Positions 1 to 9,249 of a stretch of 64,000 nucleotides of DNA are shown piece by piece. The stretch comes from Lysobacter dokdonensis DS-58 (GTDB lineage: Bacteria; Pseudomonadota; Gammaproteobacteria; Xanthomonadales; Xanthomonadaceae): positions 558,001 to 622,000 of the forward strand of contig NZ_JRKJ01000002.1 in the NCBI RefSeq assembly GCF_000770795.1. Direction: 5' to 3'. The notes below the pieces were generated by a model. It was not told the DNA's origin and did not search any database. It saw nothing but the letters and a program-made list of their open reading frames with translations. The position numbers were made by a program, and so were the translations under genes. How positions within the stretch are numbered: position 1 is the first letter of the stretch; every line of letters starts with the position of its first letter.

Positions 1-305
1 TCGCCGACCTCGGCGGCCTCAACGTCGCGTATTCCGCGATGAAGCACGCCACCGACGGCACGCCGGACCCGAAGACCGACGGCTTCACGCGCGACCAGCG
101 TTTCTTCCTCAACTTCGGCACCGTGTGGCGCCGCAGCTTCACCGAGAAGGAACTCGAGCAGCGCATCAACACCGACGAACACGCACCGGCGAACTTCCGC
201 GCGATCGGCGCGCCGTCGAACATGCCCGAGTTCGCCACGGCGTTCTCGTGCAAGGCCAACGACCCGATGGTGCGCGGCGACGGAAAGCGGATCGTGATCT
301 GGTAA
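1..305 (+). CDS. M13 family metallopeptidase, C-terminal fragment (5' end outside window)
   Basis: The reading frame is open from base 3 and ends at TAA 303-305, giving about 100 residues of the C-terminus. The first visible residues, ADLGGLNVAY, are the conserved segment that follows the third zinc ligand in neprilysin-like M13 zinc peptidases. The tail, FSCKANDPM..RIVIW, is the usual M13 ending with its conserved cysteine. The HExxH helix lies upstream of the window, so catalytic competence cannot be judged. A paralogue follows immediately downstream, which points to a tandem duplication. M13 enzymes are usually exported or periplasmic endopeptidases. Confidence 0.85.
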   Translation, partial: ADLGGLNVAYSAMKHATDGTPDPKTDGFTRDQRFFLNFGTVWRRSFTEKELEQRINTDEHAPANFRAIGAPSNMPEFATAFSCKANDPMVRGDGKRIVIW

Positions 306-328
306 CGCGTTCCCGATATCCCCATGAA

Positions 329-360
329 GAAAAGGCCCGGGAAACCGGGCCTTTTCCTTT
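329..360 (+). terminator. Rho-independent terminator after the first M13 gene
   Basis: An inverted repeat AAAAGGCCCGG-GAAA-CCGGGCCTTTT is followed by a T-rich tract. It lies 24 bases after the stop codon and separates the two M13 genes. Confidence 0.85.
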
Positions 361-446
361 TGTGATCCGCTGCCGGTTCCGTTCATCCCGGGTGCCCCGG
401 ACCCCTTGCTACACTCGGGCGGACTTCTTCCCCCGGGTTGCATGCG

Positions 447-2459
447 ATGACGCAAAGACTGGCTCCCCTCGCCCTCGCCCTCAGTGTCGTGCTCGTCGCC
501 GGCCTCGCCTCGCCCGACGCGATGGCGCAGAAGAAAAAGAAATCGTCGAAGCCCAAGGCGCCACCCGCGCCCACCGCATGCACGGACTTCTACAGCGTCG
601 CCACGGCGGACTGGGCGAAGGCGCATCCGCAGCCGGCCACGGGCAGCGTCTCGGCGATGGGCGAACTGGCGGAGCGTTCGCTGCAACAGCAACGCGACCT
701 GCTCGACGCCGCGATGCAGGGCCCGCAAGGCAACGTGCAGAAACTGCTCGGCGATTTCTGGGCCAGCGGCCTGGACGAAGCCGCGGTCGAGCGCGACGGC
801 GCCAATCCCGTCGCGCCGCTGCTCGCGCGCATCGACGGCATCCGCAAGGCGAAGGACATCCCGCCGGCCATCGCCGCGCTGCACCAGGTCGGCATCCCCG
901 TCGCGTTCAACTTCGGCGCGGACATCGACCTGCGCGATCTGTCGCGCCACATCGGTTACTTCGGCCAGGGCGGCCTCGGCTTGCCGGACCCGGCCTTCTA
1001 CACGCGCGGCGATGCGGACACCAAGGCCGTGATGTCGCGGTACGAGGACTACGTCAAGAAGATCCTGACGCTGTCCGGCACGCCGGCCACGCGCCTGGAT
1101 GCGGACGCGAAGGCGGTCATCGACCTGGAAACGCGCATCGCGCAGGCGAGCAAGCCGATCGTGTCGCTGCGCGAGTTCCAGTCCAATTACGCGCCGGTGG
1201 CGGTCAAGGACATCGGCAAGACGTACAAGCGGTTGCAACTCGCCGAATTCCTGAAGGCGCAGGGCGTCACCGACGACACGGTGTCGATCGCCAACACGCA
1301 GTTGTTCACGCAACTCGACGCGATGGCCGGCAGCCTGCCGCCGGCGCAGTGGCAGGCGTACCTGCGCTTCCATGTCGGCAATGCGATGGCGCCGTACCTG
1401 GCCAAGGCGTGGCGCGATGCGGAATTCGAGTTCCGCGGCCGCGTGTTGCGCAGCCAGGCCACGCCGCCGGAACGCTGGCGCCAGGTGCTCGACGCCATCA
1501 CCACCGCCGCCGGCCCGATGCTCGGCCACGAATACGCCGCGCGTTACGTGCCGGCGGGGACGAAGTCGCGCGCCGAGCAGATCGCCACCGACGTGCGCAG
1601 TGCGCTCGGCCGTGCGGTCGATCGCAGCCCGTGGATGGGCGCCAGTGCGAAGGCTGAAGCGAAAGCCAAGCTCGACAAGCTCAAGATCGAGATCGGCACG
1701 CCGCGGCGCGACCTGGATTACAGCGTGCAGCCGATGGGCCGCGGCAGTTTCGGCGGCAACATGCTGATCGCATCGACGTGGCGCCATCGCGAGGAGATGA
1801 AGCGCATCGGTCGTGGCAACGCCGATCGCCGATGGGACGTGCTGCCGCAGCAGCCCACCCTCGCCTACGACATCGCGCAGAACCGCCTGATCGTCACCGC
1901 CGCGATGTTGCAGGGCCCGGTGCTCGACATGAGCGCGGACTCGGCGTCGCAGTACGGGTCGTTCGGTGCGCTGGTCGGCATCGAACTCGGGCACGCCGTC
2001 GACAACAAGGGGCGCTTGGTCGATTCGAAGGACACCGTGCGCGACTGGTGGACGCCGGCGGAAAACGACGCGTGGAATGCGCTCGGCCAGAAGGTCACGA
2101 CGCAGTACGGCCAGTTCGAGGATCCGGCGCTGACGGGCATCAAGATCAATGCCTCGCAGACGTTGAACGCGAACGTCGCGGATTTGTCGGGCGTCGAGCT
2201 CGCGTGGGATGCGTGGCGCAACGCCAACGCATCGGCCGATGCGACGGCGCAGAAAGCGTTCTTCCAGGGGTGGGCGAACCTGTGGGCGCAGCAGAGCAGT
2301 GCGCAGGACGCCACCGCACGCGCGGCGACGGGCGTGCACGCGCCGGGCAAGTGGCGCGTCAACGGCCCGCTGATGAACCTGCCCGCCTTCGGCGAGGCCT
2401 ACGCGTGCAAGGCCGGCAGCGCGATGGTGTCGAAGGATCCGATCCGCATCTGGCCCTAA
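447..2459 (+). CDS. M13 peptidase paralogue with degenerate zinc site (probable pseudo-peptidase)
   Basis: About 670 residues, the normal M13 length. I chose ATG 447 because it gives a clean signal peptide (MTQRLAPLALALSVVLVAG...AMA); an in-frame TTG lies 9 bases upstream. The fold is M13 throughout, including the C-terminal YACKAGSAM...RIWP tail. The active site is abnormal. Where M13 enzymes have HExxH, this protein reads IELGH (about bases 1980-1994), so the first zinc His is Ile. Where the third ligand Glu is expected (GENxAD), it reads NANVAD, so that Glu is Ala. The NAYY substrate-binding motif is also changed (LAYD). Mature metalloprotease activity is therefore unlikely; a chaperone, binding or regulatory role is inference. 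Confidence 0.88.
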   Translation: MTQRLAPLALALSVVLVAGLASPDAMAQKKKKSSKPKAPPAPTACTDFYSVATADWAKAHPQPATGSVSAMGELAERSLQQQRDLLDAAMQGPQGNVQKLLGDFWASGLDEAAVERDGANPVAPLLARIDGIRKAKDIPPAIAALHQVGIPVAFNFGADIDLRDLSRHIGYFGQGGLGLPDPAFYTRGDADTKAVMSRYEDYVKKILTLSGTPATRLDADAKAVIDLETRIAQASKPIVSLREFQSNYAPVAVKDIGKTYKRLQLAEFLKAQGVTDDTVSIANTQLFTQLDAMAGSLPPAQWQAYLRFHVGNAMAPYLAKAWRDAEFEFRGRVLRSQATPPERWRQVLDAITTAAGPMLGHEYAARYVPAGTKSRAEQIATDVRSALGRAVDRSPWMGASAKAEAKAKLDKLKIEIGTPRRDLDYSVQPMGRGSFGGNMLIASTWRHREEMKRIGRGNADRRWDVLPQQPTLAYDIAQNRLIVTAAMLQGPVLDMSADSASQYGSFGALVGIELGHAVDNKGRLVDSKDTVRDWWTPAENDAWNALGQKVTTQYGQFEDPALTGIKINASQTLNANVADLSGVELAWDAWRNANASADATAQKAFFQGWANLWAQQSSAQDATARAATGVHAPGKWRVNGPLMNLPAFGEAYACKAGSAMVSKDPIRIWP

Positions 2460-3121
2460 CGCACGATGCGAGGACGCGGCGGCCCCTTGCGGCCGCCGCC
2501 GAATGGCGGCTGCCCGCGCCAATAGCGGATCAGCAACCACCCGAACAACATCCCGCCCAGGTGCGCGAAGTGCGCGACGCCGGGCTGCGCGCCGGAGATC
2601 CCGAGCAGCAGCTCGATGACGCCATAGCCGATGACCAGCGTGCGCGCCTTCATCGGGATCGGCGGGAACAACAACATCACGCGCTGGTTCGGGAACAACA
2701 TCCCGTACGCGAGCAGCAAACCGAACACGCCGCCCGACGCACCCAGCGTCGGCGCCGCGCCGCTCCCCGACTGCATCGCCCACCAGCCGACCGCCAATTG
2801 GCACAACGCCGCGCCGACGACGCACACGAAGTAGTACGTCGCGAAGCGCTTGCTGCGCCAGGTGTATTCCAGCGGCGCGCCGAACATCGCCAGCGCCAGC
2901 ATGTTGAACAACAGATGGAAGATGCTCTGCGGATCGTGCAGGAACGCGTACGTCACCAACTGCCACGGCATGAACGGCTGCGCGTACGGCGAAAGCTGGT
3001 CGAGCCCGATAGGCCACAGCTGGAAGATGTCCAGCGCCGAGCCGGCGAGGTATTGCAGGACGAACGCGACACCGTTGGCGATCAGCAACGCCTTGGTGAC
3101 GGGCGGCAGGCGGGGAAACAT
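2456..3121 (-). CDS. Rhomboid family intramembrane serine protease
   Basis: 221 residues from ATG 3121, which has a GAAGAGAG Shine-Dalgarno about 10 bases upstream. Longer in-frame starts would run into the divergent oxygenase gene. It is a multi-pass membrane protein. The rhomboid hallmarks are present: FHLLFNMLALAMFG (helix 2 region), GASGGVFGLL carrying the nucleophile Ser of the GxSG motif, and HFAHLGGMLFG carrying the catalytic His. The family cleaves transmembrane substrates within the bilayer; the substrate here is unknown. The stop codon overlaps that of the convergent M13 gene. The C-terminal tail is Gly/Arg/Pro-rich. Confidence 0.9.
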   Translation of the reverse strand: MFPRLPPVTKALLIANGVAFVLQYLAGSALDIFQLWPIGLDQLSPYAQPFMPWQLVTYAFLHDPQSIFHLLFNMLALAMFGAPLEYTWRSKRFATYYFVCVVGAALCQLAVGWWAMQSGSGAAPTLGASGGVFGLLLAYGMLFPNQRVMLLFPPIPMKARTLVIGYGVIELLLGISGAQPGVAHFAHLGGMLFGWLLIRYWRGQPPFGGGRKGPPRPRIVR

Positions 3122-3177
3122 GCGGGGGAAGCTCTCTTCGACGGGGGATTCGGGGGGAGCGCGACTATCATAGCGGC

Positions 3178-3786
3178 ATGATCCCGAATGCCGCCGTGCA
3201 CGACGTCGCGGCCCTCGCCGACGCCCTGCGCACCCATGGCGCGTGCCGGCTTCCCGACTTCCCCGATGCCGACACGACGCGGGCGCTGCGCGACGACCTC
3301 GACCGGCTCCTGTCCGAAGGGGCGCTGGCCCCCGCATCGGTCGGCCGTGGCGCGTCGCATGGCCCGCGCGCCGACATCCGCGGCGACTCGACGCTCTGGC
3401 TCGACAACCCGCGCACGGGCCCGGCGGCCGCCGCGTTCCTCGCCGCGCTCGATACGCTGCGCATCGAACTCAACCGGCGCCTGTTCCTGGGCGCCGACGA
3501 AGTCGAGGCGCACTACGCCGCGTATCCGCCGGGCACGCGCTATGCGCGCCATCGCGACCGGTTCAAGGACGACGACGCGCGCGTGCTGTCACTGGTGACC
3601 TACCTCAATCCCGATTGGATCGACACCGACGGCGGCGCGCTGCGCCTGGCGCTCGACGAGGGCGAAATCGACATCGTGCCGCGCACCGGCAGCATCGTGT
3701 TCCTGAGCGAATGCGAGCACGAAGTACTGCCCGCCACGCGCGAACGCCGCAGCATCGCGGCTTGGATGCGCCGCCGCCCGCGTTGA
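3178..3786 (+). CDS. 2-oxoglutarate/Fe(II)-dependent oxygenase (SM-20/PKHD type)
   Basis: 202 residues. The iron triad is visible: YARHRDRF gives H-x-D (about residues 121-123) and CEHEVLP gives the distal His. The downstream Arg in RERRSIAAW fits the 2-oxoglutarate carboxylate contact. GGALRL before the distal His is the usual beta-strand of the double-stranded beta-helix. The family hydroxylates proteins or small molecules; the substrate is not evident. It is transcribed divergently from the rhomboid gene, with 56 bases between the starts. Its stop lies just before the convergent alkyltransferase-like gene. Confidence 0.85.
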   Translation: MIPNAAVHDVAALADALRTHGACRLPDFPDADTTRALRDDLDRLLSEGALAPASVGRGASHGPRADIRGDSTLWLDNPRTGPAAAAFLAALDTLRIELNRRLFLGADEVEAHYAAYPPGTRYARHRDRFKDDDARVLSLVTYLNPDWIDTDGGALRLALDEGEIDIVPRTGSIVFLSECEHEVLPATRERRSIAAWMRRRPR

Positions 3787-3787
3787 T

Positions 3788-4132
3788 TCAGCGCGGGCGC
3801 CAGAGCGCGGCGTCGAGATCGCCGTCGAGATCGCGGACCGATTCGGCGATGCGCACGCGGCCGGCGCGCACGTCGACGCCTTCGGCGCGCAGGCGCTGCG
3901 TCTGTTCGCGATAGCCCTTGGAATTCGGCGGGAACGCGATGCGCCCGTCGCTGCGCAGCACGCGGTGCCAGGGCAGCTCGGGGCCGTCGTGTTCACGCAG
4001 CACGCGCGCGACCATGCGCGCACGGCCCGGCAGCCCCGCGCGACGCGCCACGTGCCCGTACCCGGCGACCTGCCCGGGGGGAATGGCACGGATGGCGGCA
4101 ATGATCCGCTCGGCGGGAGACAGGTCGGCCAT
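3788..4132 (-). CDS. Alkyltransferase-like protein (ATL, MGMT family without the active Cys)
   Basis: 114 residues comprising only the MGMT DNA-binding domain. The alkyl-acceptor motif PCHRV of O6-methylguanine-DNA methyltransferase reads PWHRV here, so Cys is Trp, the signature of ATL proteins. ATLs bind O6-alkylguanine, flip it out and recruit nucleotide excision repair rather than repairing directly. The helix-turn-helix and recognition segments (GQVAGYGHVARRAGLPG, RMVARVL) are intact. It is convergent with the oxygenase gene. Confidence 0.88.
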   Translation of the reverse strand: MADLSPAERIIAAIRAIPPGQVAGYGHVARRAGLPGRARMVARVLREHDGPELPWHRVLRSDGRIAFPPNSKGYREQTQRLRAEGVDVRAGRVRIAESVRDLDGDLDAALWRPR

Positions 4133-4176
4133 GAGGGACTAGCATAGCGATTCCGCGTCCCCCGGCCTTCCCCCGC

Positions 4177-4587
4177 ATGCAGAACTTCGAGCAGATCCGT
4201 ACGCACCTGGCCCAGGGCGGCTTCCGCATCACCATGTCGGAGCCGTACGTCATGTGCGTCGAACTCTCGCTCGAGCAGGGCACGCGCCACCAGGCGATCT
4301 TCCTGTCGGAGATCGTCGACGACGACGGCCGCAACTACCTGCGCGTGAGCACGGCGGTCGCGCCGACCACGGGGCTCGATGCGCGCCGCGCGCTCGCGTT
4401 CAACTGGGAAAGCCGCGTGGGCTACCTGTCCATCGGCGAACTCGACGGCGTGCCTTACCTGCAACTGTGCGAAAACCGCCCCTACGACTGCGTGTCGCCG
4501 GGCGAGGTCGACCGCTTGATCCTGGAGATCGGCGGCATGGGCGACCGCATGGAACGCATGATGTCCGCCGGCGGCGACCTGCTCTAG
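4177..4587 (+). CDS. Conserved hypothetical protein (YbjN/chaperone-like size)
   Basis: 136 residues with no signal peptide or membrane segment. It starts MQNFEQIRTHLAQGGF and has alternating strand/helix character, with acidic patches and a Met-rich C-terminus (GGMGDRMERMMSAGG). The size and pattern resemble the YbjN/type III chaperone-like fold, but I do not recognise a diagnostic motif. It overlaps the convergent folE2 gene by 4 bases at the stop codons. Confidence 0.7.
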   Translation: MQNFEQIRTHLAQGGFRITMSEPYVMCVELSLEQGTRHQAIFLSEIVDDDGRNYLRVSTAVAPTTGLDARRALAFNWESRVGYLSIGELDGVPYLQLCENRPYDCVSPGEVDRLILEIGGMGDRMERMMSAGGDLL

Positions 4588-5504
4588 GCGTTCGTCCCCG
4601 AAACCCGCGCGACGGCGTCATGCGGATGCAGGCTTTCGAAATGCGCGACGCGGATGTCGTAGCGCTCGATGCGCGCGTCGTTCGACAACGCACCCGCCAC
4701 GCGACGCGCGGCGTCCTCGCAGAACATCAGGTTGGCGGCGTTGAGTTCGGCGAAGGCTTGTTCGTCTTCGCGCTTGACCGCGGTTTGAACCGGCGTCCCG
4801 AGGGAAGCTTCGACCGCGTCGACGAGATCGAGTAACGGCAGCTCGTCGAACGCCGGACGCAACACGACGCGCACGTCGGCGCGGCTGCGCTGCGCGTGCG
4901 GCGTTGCCGCAAGGCCGCGTTCCGATGCGAGCCATTCGGCGACGACTTGCGTCGACATCGGGCGCGCGGCCGCGAAATCGCTGGCGAAGCGTTCGGCGTT
5001 CACCTGGCGCGACAACGCCGCCGACGCCGGGCACGTGCTCGAGTATTCGACCGCGAACCCGAGTGCGAGATGCAGATGTCCTTCGCTGAGCTCGGCTTCG
5101 ATCGTCACCGGATAACGCTTCCAGCCGACGTTGTCGCTGGCGAGCGCGCGGCGCTGGAGCAGATGTTCGTAACGGATATGCAGGCGCGCCCGCGTGGATG
5201 CGCCCTTCTGCGAATCGACGAAGCCCTGCAGGACGCGGCGCAATCCGCCGGGCGTGATCGCCTCGCTCGCGAAGGCCTGTTGCAACTGCAGGTACAGGCG
5301 CGACATGTGGATGCCGCGCGCCTGGCCGTCGCGCAGGTCGACGGCGACGTCGACATCGGCGGCCACCTGCACGGCCTGCCCGTCGGCATCGTGGATGCGC
5401 ACGGGGACCGCGATGCGGTCCATGCCGACCCAGTCGAGCGGGCGCGCGAGGGCGGCGGCCTCATGGGCGACGTCGGGGAGCATGGCGGGGGGACGCGTGT
5501 TCAT
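4584..5504 (-). CDS. folE2: GTP cyclohydrolase FolE2 (type IB)
   Basis: 306 residues from ATG 5504 (MNTRPPAMLPDVA). FolE2 converts GTP to 7,8-dihydroneopterin triphosphate, the first step of folate and queuosine precursor synthesis, and can use metals other than zinc. Diagnostic segments are GIHMSRLY and YSSTCPASAALSRQ, the latter holding the catalytic Cys and the metal-site region. In many bacteria FolE2 is a zinc-independent backup for FolE; no Zur box was recognised here. Confidence 0.92.
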   Translation of the reverse strand: MNTRPPAMLPDVAHEAAALARPLDWVGMDRIAVPVRIHDADGQAVQVAADVDVAVDLRDGQARGIHMSRLYLQLQQAFASEAITPGGLRRVLQGFVDSQKGASTRARLHIRYEHLLQRRALASDNVGWKRYPVTIEAELSEGHLHLALGFAVEYSSTCPASAALSRQVNAERFASDFAAARPMSTQVVAEWLASERGLAATPHAQRSRADVRVVLRPAFDELPLLDLVDAVEASLGTPVQTAVKREDEQAFAELNAANLMFCEDAARRVAGALSNDARIERYDIRVAHFESLHPHDAVARVSGTNA

Positions 5505-5567
5505 GGCGGGGGATTGTAGCGAGGGGGTGGGCCGGGTCGTGATGGCGTGGCCGGAACGCACTGTCCG

Positions 5568-6296
5568 CTATCGGCGAGCGGCCTGCCACGCAGTCAGCAA
5601 TGCGCGCCAGGCGGGGAGCGGGCGATCCTGCGCGCCCGTGCTGTAACGGCGCAGGCGTTCGCGCACGAGCGCCGCGTGCAGGCGGCCAGGGATCGAACCA
5701 CCGTGCGGCGGCGGCCAGCGTTCGAGCAACGCCTGCGCCCACAACCGCGCGGCGGTGCCATCCCCCGCGCCCTGCCCTGCCTGCGCGACCGATTGCAGCG
5801 GCGCGCCCGCATCGCCGCCGGCCAGCGCGCGTTCGCCGAGCAGACTCGCGGCCACGCTGTGCGCCGGCGCGGTTTCGCCGCCGCCGAACAACGTGGCGGC
5901 GATGGTCGAGACCGCATCGGCGAAGGGCGCGATGCCCGTGAAGGCATCGTCGAACGTCGCCGGCCGTTCGCGCGTGGCGAGCAACGACGGCACCGCCGCC
6001 GCGAGCACTGGCCACGCGGCCGGTTCGCGTTGCAACACGATGCCGAGCGGATGCCTTCGCACGCCGCGCGACCATCCCTGCAATTCCTCCGCCCACCACG
6101 CGAGCTTCGCTTCGCCGGGACGTGCATCGACGCCATGCCACGCCGCGTGCGTCAGCTCGTCGCGCAACGCGAACCACGCGACTGCGCGTTCGCGATGCAG
6201 CGGCGCCACGAAAGGCTCGGCCAGCGGCCACTCCGGCCAGCGCGCGCGCCATTTCGCGAGCATCTCGTCGACCGCGGGGTCCCGCACCGCGTTCAC
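5568..6296 (-). CDS. Squalene/phytoene synthase-family protein, divergent
   Basis: 242 residues starting at GTG 6296, which overlaps the upstream gph stop as GTGA. This indicates translational coupling. The fold signature is seen in HRERAVAWFALRDELTHAAW and EAKLAWWAEELQGWSRGVRRHP, which align with the first aspartate-rich region and the W-x-EL segment of trans-isoprenyl diphosphate head-to-head synthases. The usual DxxxD motifs are weak or absent, so it may be non-catalytic, like other short members of the family. Its context behind ubiG and gph is quinone and metabolic housekeeping. Confidence 0.75.
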   Translation of the reverse strand: MNAVRDPAVDEMLAKWRARWPEWPLAEPFVAPLHRERAVAWFALRDELTHAAWHGVDARPGEAKLAWWAEELQGWSRGVRRHPLGIVLQREPAAWPVLAAAVPSLLATRERPATFDDAFTGIAPFADAVSTIAATLFGGGETAPAHSVAASLLGERALAGGDAGAPLQSVAQAGQGAGDGTAARLWAQALLERWPPPHGGSIPGRLHAALVRERLRRYSTGAQDRPLPAWRALLTAWQAARR

Positions 6297-6961
6297 GGCC
6301 AGCGATCCGCCGTGCACAGTTCGATAGGCGTTTCGACCATCGTCGTGCCCTGCCACGCGACCGGATCGTCGTTGTCGAGCCGATAACCCCACAGCGCGAC
6401 GACCGACTTCATGCCCGCCGCACGCGCGGCCTGGATGTCGCGCTCGTCGTCGCCGACGTAGACGACATCCGACGCGGCGACGCCCATCGCATCGGCCGCA
6501 TGCAGCAACGGCAAGGGATGCGGTTTGCGTTCGGGCAGCGAATCGCCGCCGATGAGCACCGCGCAGCGCGCTTCCCAGCCGAGCATCGGCATCAGGTCGC
6601 GCGCGAGATACTCAGGTTTATTGGTGACGATGCCCCATGCGCACCCGGCGTCTTCCAGTGCACGCAGCATCGCGGCGATGCCGTCGAACAGCGTGCAGTG
6701 CTTGCCGAGTTCGCGATGGTAGGTGTCGAGGAATTCCGGGATCCACGCGTTGCGTTCGTCCGCCGGCACGTCCGGGAACGCAGCGGCGGTCATCGCGCGC
6801 GCACCCTTCGACACGACGGGACGCAACGTCGCCATGTCCATCGGGCCACGGCCGCGTGCAGCGCGCATGGCATCGACTGTGGCGAGCATGTCGGGCGCGC
6901 TGTCGAGCAAGGTGCCGTCGAGGTCGAACAGCACCGCTTTCGGAAATGGCACGTCGCTCAC
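6293..6961 (-). CDS. gph: Phosphoglycolate phosphatase, HAD superfamily
   Basis: 222 residues from GTG 6961, whose TG is shared with the ubiG stop (GTGA overlap). HAD motif I is [13 protein letters not shown] with both catalytic Asp residues. Motif II is the Thr in GIVTNKPE, motif III is the Lys of [13 protein letters not shown], and motif IV is VYVGDDERD. The fourth-last segment [12 protein letters not shown] is typical of Gph. It dephosphorylates 2-phosphoglycolate arising from DNA 3'-end repair. The order ubiG-gph is common in proteobacteria. Confidence 0.93.
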   Translation of the reverse strand: MSDVPFPKAVLFDLDGTLLDSAPDMLATVDAMRAARGRGPMDMATLRPVVSKGARAMTAAAFPDVPADERNAWIPEFLDTYHRELGKHCTLFDGIAAMLRALEDAGCAWGIVTNKPEYLARDLMPMLGWEARCAVLIGGDSLPERKPHPLPLLHAADAMGVAASDVVYVGDDERDIQAARAAGMKSVVALWGYRLDNDDPVAWQGTTMVETPIELCTADRWP

Positions 6962-7677
6962 TCCGGCTTGCGCGCGCAGGCGAGGTAGTTGACGTCGGTG
7001 CGCCGGCCGATGCGCGCGGCGTTGCGCCACGGTTCGTACACCAGCCCGCTGACGTCCTCGAGTTCCAGGCCCGCCTCGCGCAACCAGCCCGCGAGTTCGG
7101 ACGGCTTGATGAAGTCGCGATACTGATGCGTGCCCTTCGGCAGGATGCGCGCGATGTATTCGGCGCCGACGATGGCCAGCGCGAACGCGGCCGGCGTGCG
7201 ATTCAACGTGGAGAGGAACAGGCGGCCGCCCGGCTTGAGCATCGTCGCGCACGCCTGCAACACCGACGGCGGCGAGGGCACGTGTTCGAGCATCTCCATG
7301 CAGGCAATGGCATCGAACGTCGCGGGTGATTCTTCCGCGAGCGCTTCGGCCGGCATCTGGCGGTAATCCACCTTGACGCCCGATTCCAGGCCGTGCAGGC
7401 GCGCGATCTTCAGCAGGTCGGGCGCCAGGTCGATCGCGGTGACGTCCGCGCCGGCGGCGGCCATCGCTTCGCTCAGCAAGCCACCGCCGCAGCCGACATC
7501 GAGCACGCGCGCGCCCTGCAAGGTGATGCGATCGGTGATGTACGACAGGCGCGCGGGATTCAGCGCATGCAGCGCCTTCTGCGGGCCGTCGGGATCCCAC
7601 CAGCGATGCGCGAGCTCGTTGAAGCGGTCGAGCTCGGCCTGGCGGAAGTTGTCTTCGTTCGGTTGCGCGGAGGTCAT
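6958..7677 (-). CDS. ubiG: Ubiquinone biosynthesis O-methyltransferase UbiG
   Basis: 239 residues from ATG 7677, with a GGACGGA-type ribosome site just upstream. It carries out both O-methylations in ubiquinone synthesis using SAM. The N-terminus [20 protein letters not shown] is a UbiG signature. [16 protein letters not shown] is SAM motif I, and [14 protein letters not shown] is the motif II region. It is the first gene of a coupled ubiG-gph-squalene-synthase-like unit. Confidence 0.95.
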   Translation of the reverse strand: MTSAQPNEDNFRQAELDRFNELAHRWWDPDGPQKALHALNPARLSYITDRITLQGARVLDVGCGGGLLSEAMAAAGADVTAIDLAPDLLKIARLHGLESGVKVDYRQMPAEALAEESPATFDAIACMEMLEHVPSPPSVLQACATMLKPGGRLFLSTLNRTPAAFALAIVGAEYIARILPKGTHQYRDFIKPSELAGWLREAGLELEDVSGLVYEPWRNAARIGRRTDVNYLACARKPE

Positions 7678-7690
7678 GCGAGGTCCGTCC

Positions 7691-9022
7691 TCACGCCGTG
7701 CGCACCGCGGCGATGCGGTCGCGCCATTGGCGCGCATTGGCGACGATGCCGTCCACGTCCATGTCGACGAGGATGCGGCTTTCCAGCTTGCGATGGCCCG
7801 CGATCCAGACATCGCTCACTTGATGCCGGCCGCAGGCGTAGACGAGTTGCGAAACGACGTGGTGCAGCGGTTGCGTTTCGAGCGCGCCGAGGTCGACGCA
7901 TACCAGGTCCGCCTGCTTGCCCGGTTCGATCGACCCGATCGCCTCGTCGAAGCCCAGCGCCTTCGCGCCGCCGAGCGTCGCGGCGCGCAATGCGGTGAAG
8001 GCATCGAACGCGGACGCGTCTTCACCGACGGCCTTGGCGAGCAACGCGGCGGTGCGCATTTCGCCGAACATGTCGAGGTCGTTGTTGCTGGCCGCGCCGT
8101 CGGTGCCGATGGCCAGGTTCACGCCGGCGGCGGCGAGCTTGGCGACCGGGCAGAACCCCGAGGCGAGCTTGAGGTTCGATTCCGGGCAATGCGCGACCGA
8201 CACGCCGCGCTCGGCGCACAACGCGATGTCCGCGTCGGTCAGCTGCGTCATGTGGACGGCGATCAGGCGATCGTTGACGAGGCCGAGGCGATCCAGCCGC
8301 GCGATCTGCGATTGACCGAGATTCTTGCGCGCTTCGGCGACTTCATGCGCGGTCTCGTGCACGTGGCAGTGCACCGGCACGTCGAGCTGGTCGGCGAGCA
8401 TGCGGATGCGCTCGAAGTTCGCATCGGACACGGTGTACGGCGCATGCGGCGCAAACGCGGTGGCGACAAGCGGGTCGTTGCGCCACTGGTCGTGCACTTC
8501 GCCGGCGCGGTCGAAGTATTCGTCGGCCGTGCGCGCCCACGCGGTGGGAAAATCGATGACCGGCAACCCGACGCGCGCGCGGAACCCGTGCTTGCGGTAC
8601 GTCGCGGCCTGCACGTCGGGGAAGAAGTAGTTTTCGTTGCAGCACGTGGTGCCGCCGCGGAGCATTTCGGCGATGGCGAGCGTCACGCCGTCGGCGACGA
8701 ATTCCGGCGAGATCACGGCCGCTTCGATCGGCCAGATGTGGCCCTGCAGCCATTCCATCAGCGGCAGGTCGTCGGCGACGCCGCGCAACAGCGTCATCGG
8801 GTTGTGCACGTGCGCGTTGACCAGGCCCGGGATCAGCACGCCGTCGGGGCGCGAGACGACGTCCTTCGCCTCGAACCGCGCGCGCGCATCGGCCACCGGC
8901 AACACCGCGACGATGGCGCCGTCGCGTACGGCGACGGCGTAATTGGCGAGCACGACGCCATGCGGCTGCACCGGCACGACGTGGCCGGCTTCGATCAGCA
9001 GGTCGCAGGCCTCCAACGCCAC
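7691..9022 (-). CDS. TRZ/ATZ family amidohydrolase (5-methylthioadenosine/SAH deaminase type)
   Basis: 443 residues from GTG 9022, directly behind the small membrane protein gene. The metal-dependent amidohydrolase motifs are HVH ([16 protein letters not shown]), His in [12 protein letters not shown] in AVHMTQLT, and the Asp of [14 protein letters not shown]. The segment [17 protein letters not shown] is typical of MTA/SAH deaminases and chlorohydrolases. The likely reaction is deamination of adenosine-type nucleosides; the exact substrate is unproven. The 13-base gap to ubiG suggests co-transcription. Confidence 0.9.
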   Translation of the reverse strand: MALEACDLLIEAGHVVPVQPHGVVLANYAVAVRDGAIVAVLPVADARARFEAKDVVSRPDGVLIPGLVNAHVHNPMTLLRGVADDLPLMEWLQGHIWPIEAAVISPEFVADGVTLAIAEMLRGGTTCCNENYFFPDVQAATYRKHGFRARVGLPVIDFPTAWARTADEYFDRAGEVHDQWRNDPLVATAFAPHAPYTVSDANFERIRMLADQLDVPVHCHVHETAHEVAEARKNLGQSQIARLDRLGLVNDRLIAVHMTQLTDADIALCAERGVSVAHCPESNLKLASGFCPVAKLAAAGVNLAIGTDGAASNNDLDMFGEMRTAALLAKAVGEDASAFDAFTALRAATLGGAKALGFDEAIGSIEPGKQADLVCVDLGALETQPLHHVVSQLVYACGRHQVSDVWIAGHRKLESRILVDMDVDGIVANARQWRDRIAAVRTA

Positions 9023-9024
9023 GC

Positions 9025-9249
9025 TTACCAGAGACCCGCGCCGAGGGCGAACGTGAGCCCGAAGGCGCCGGCGCCGAACAACAGCCACGCCAGCAGCATC
9101 AGGCGCAACGCTTCGCCGAAACGCAGCGCGCGTACGCTCCCCGGGAACACGCGCGGGAGCGTCGTGTTCCAGAGCCACAGCACCGCGACCGCCGCGACGA
9201 GGACGCCGGCGAGCCAGATCGCGAGTTGCATGAAGGCCGAAGGGTCCAT
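9025..9249 (-). CDS. Small two-helix membrane protein coupled to efp
   Basis: 74 residues with two predicted transmembrane helices (AIWLAGVLVAAVAVLWLW and LMLLAWLLFGAGAFGLTFA). Its ATG shares a base with the efp stop (TGATG), so translation is likely coupled to EF-P. Its stop lies 2 bases before the amidohydrolase GTG. No family was recognised. It was missed as a separate gene by simple longest-ORF calling because of an open extension upstream. Confidence 0.72.
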   Translation of the reverse strand: MDPSAFMQLAIWLAGVLVAAVAVLWLWNTTLPRVFPGSVRALRFGEALRLMLLAWLLFGAGAFGLTFALGAGLW

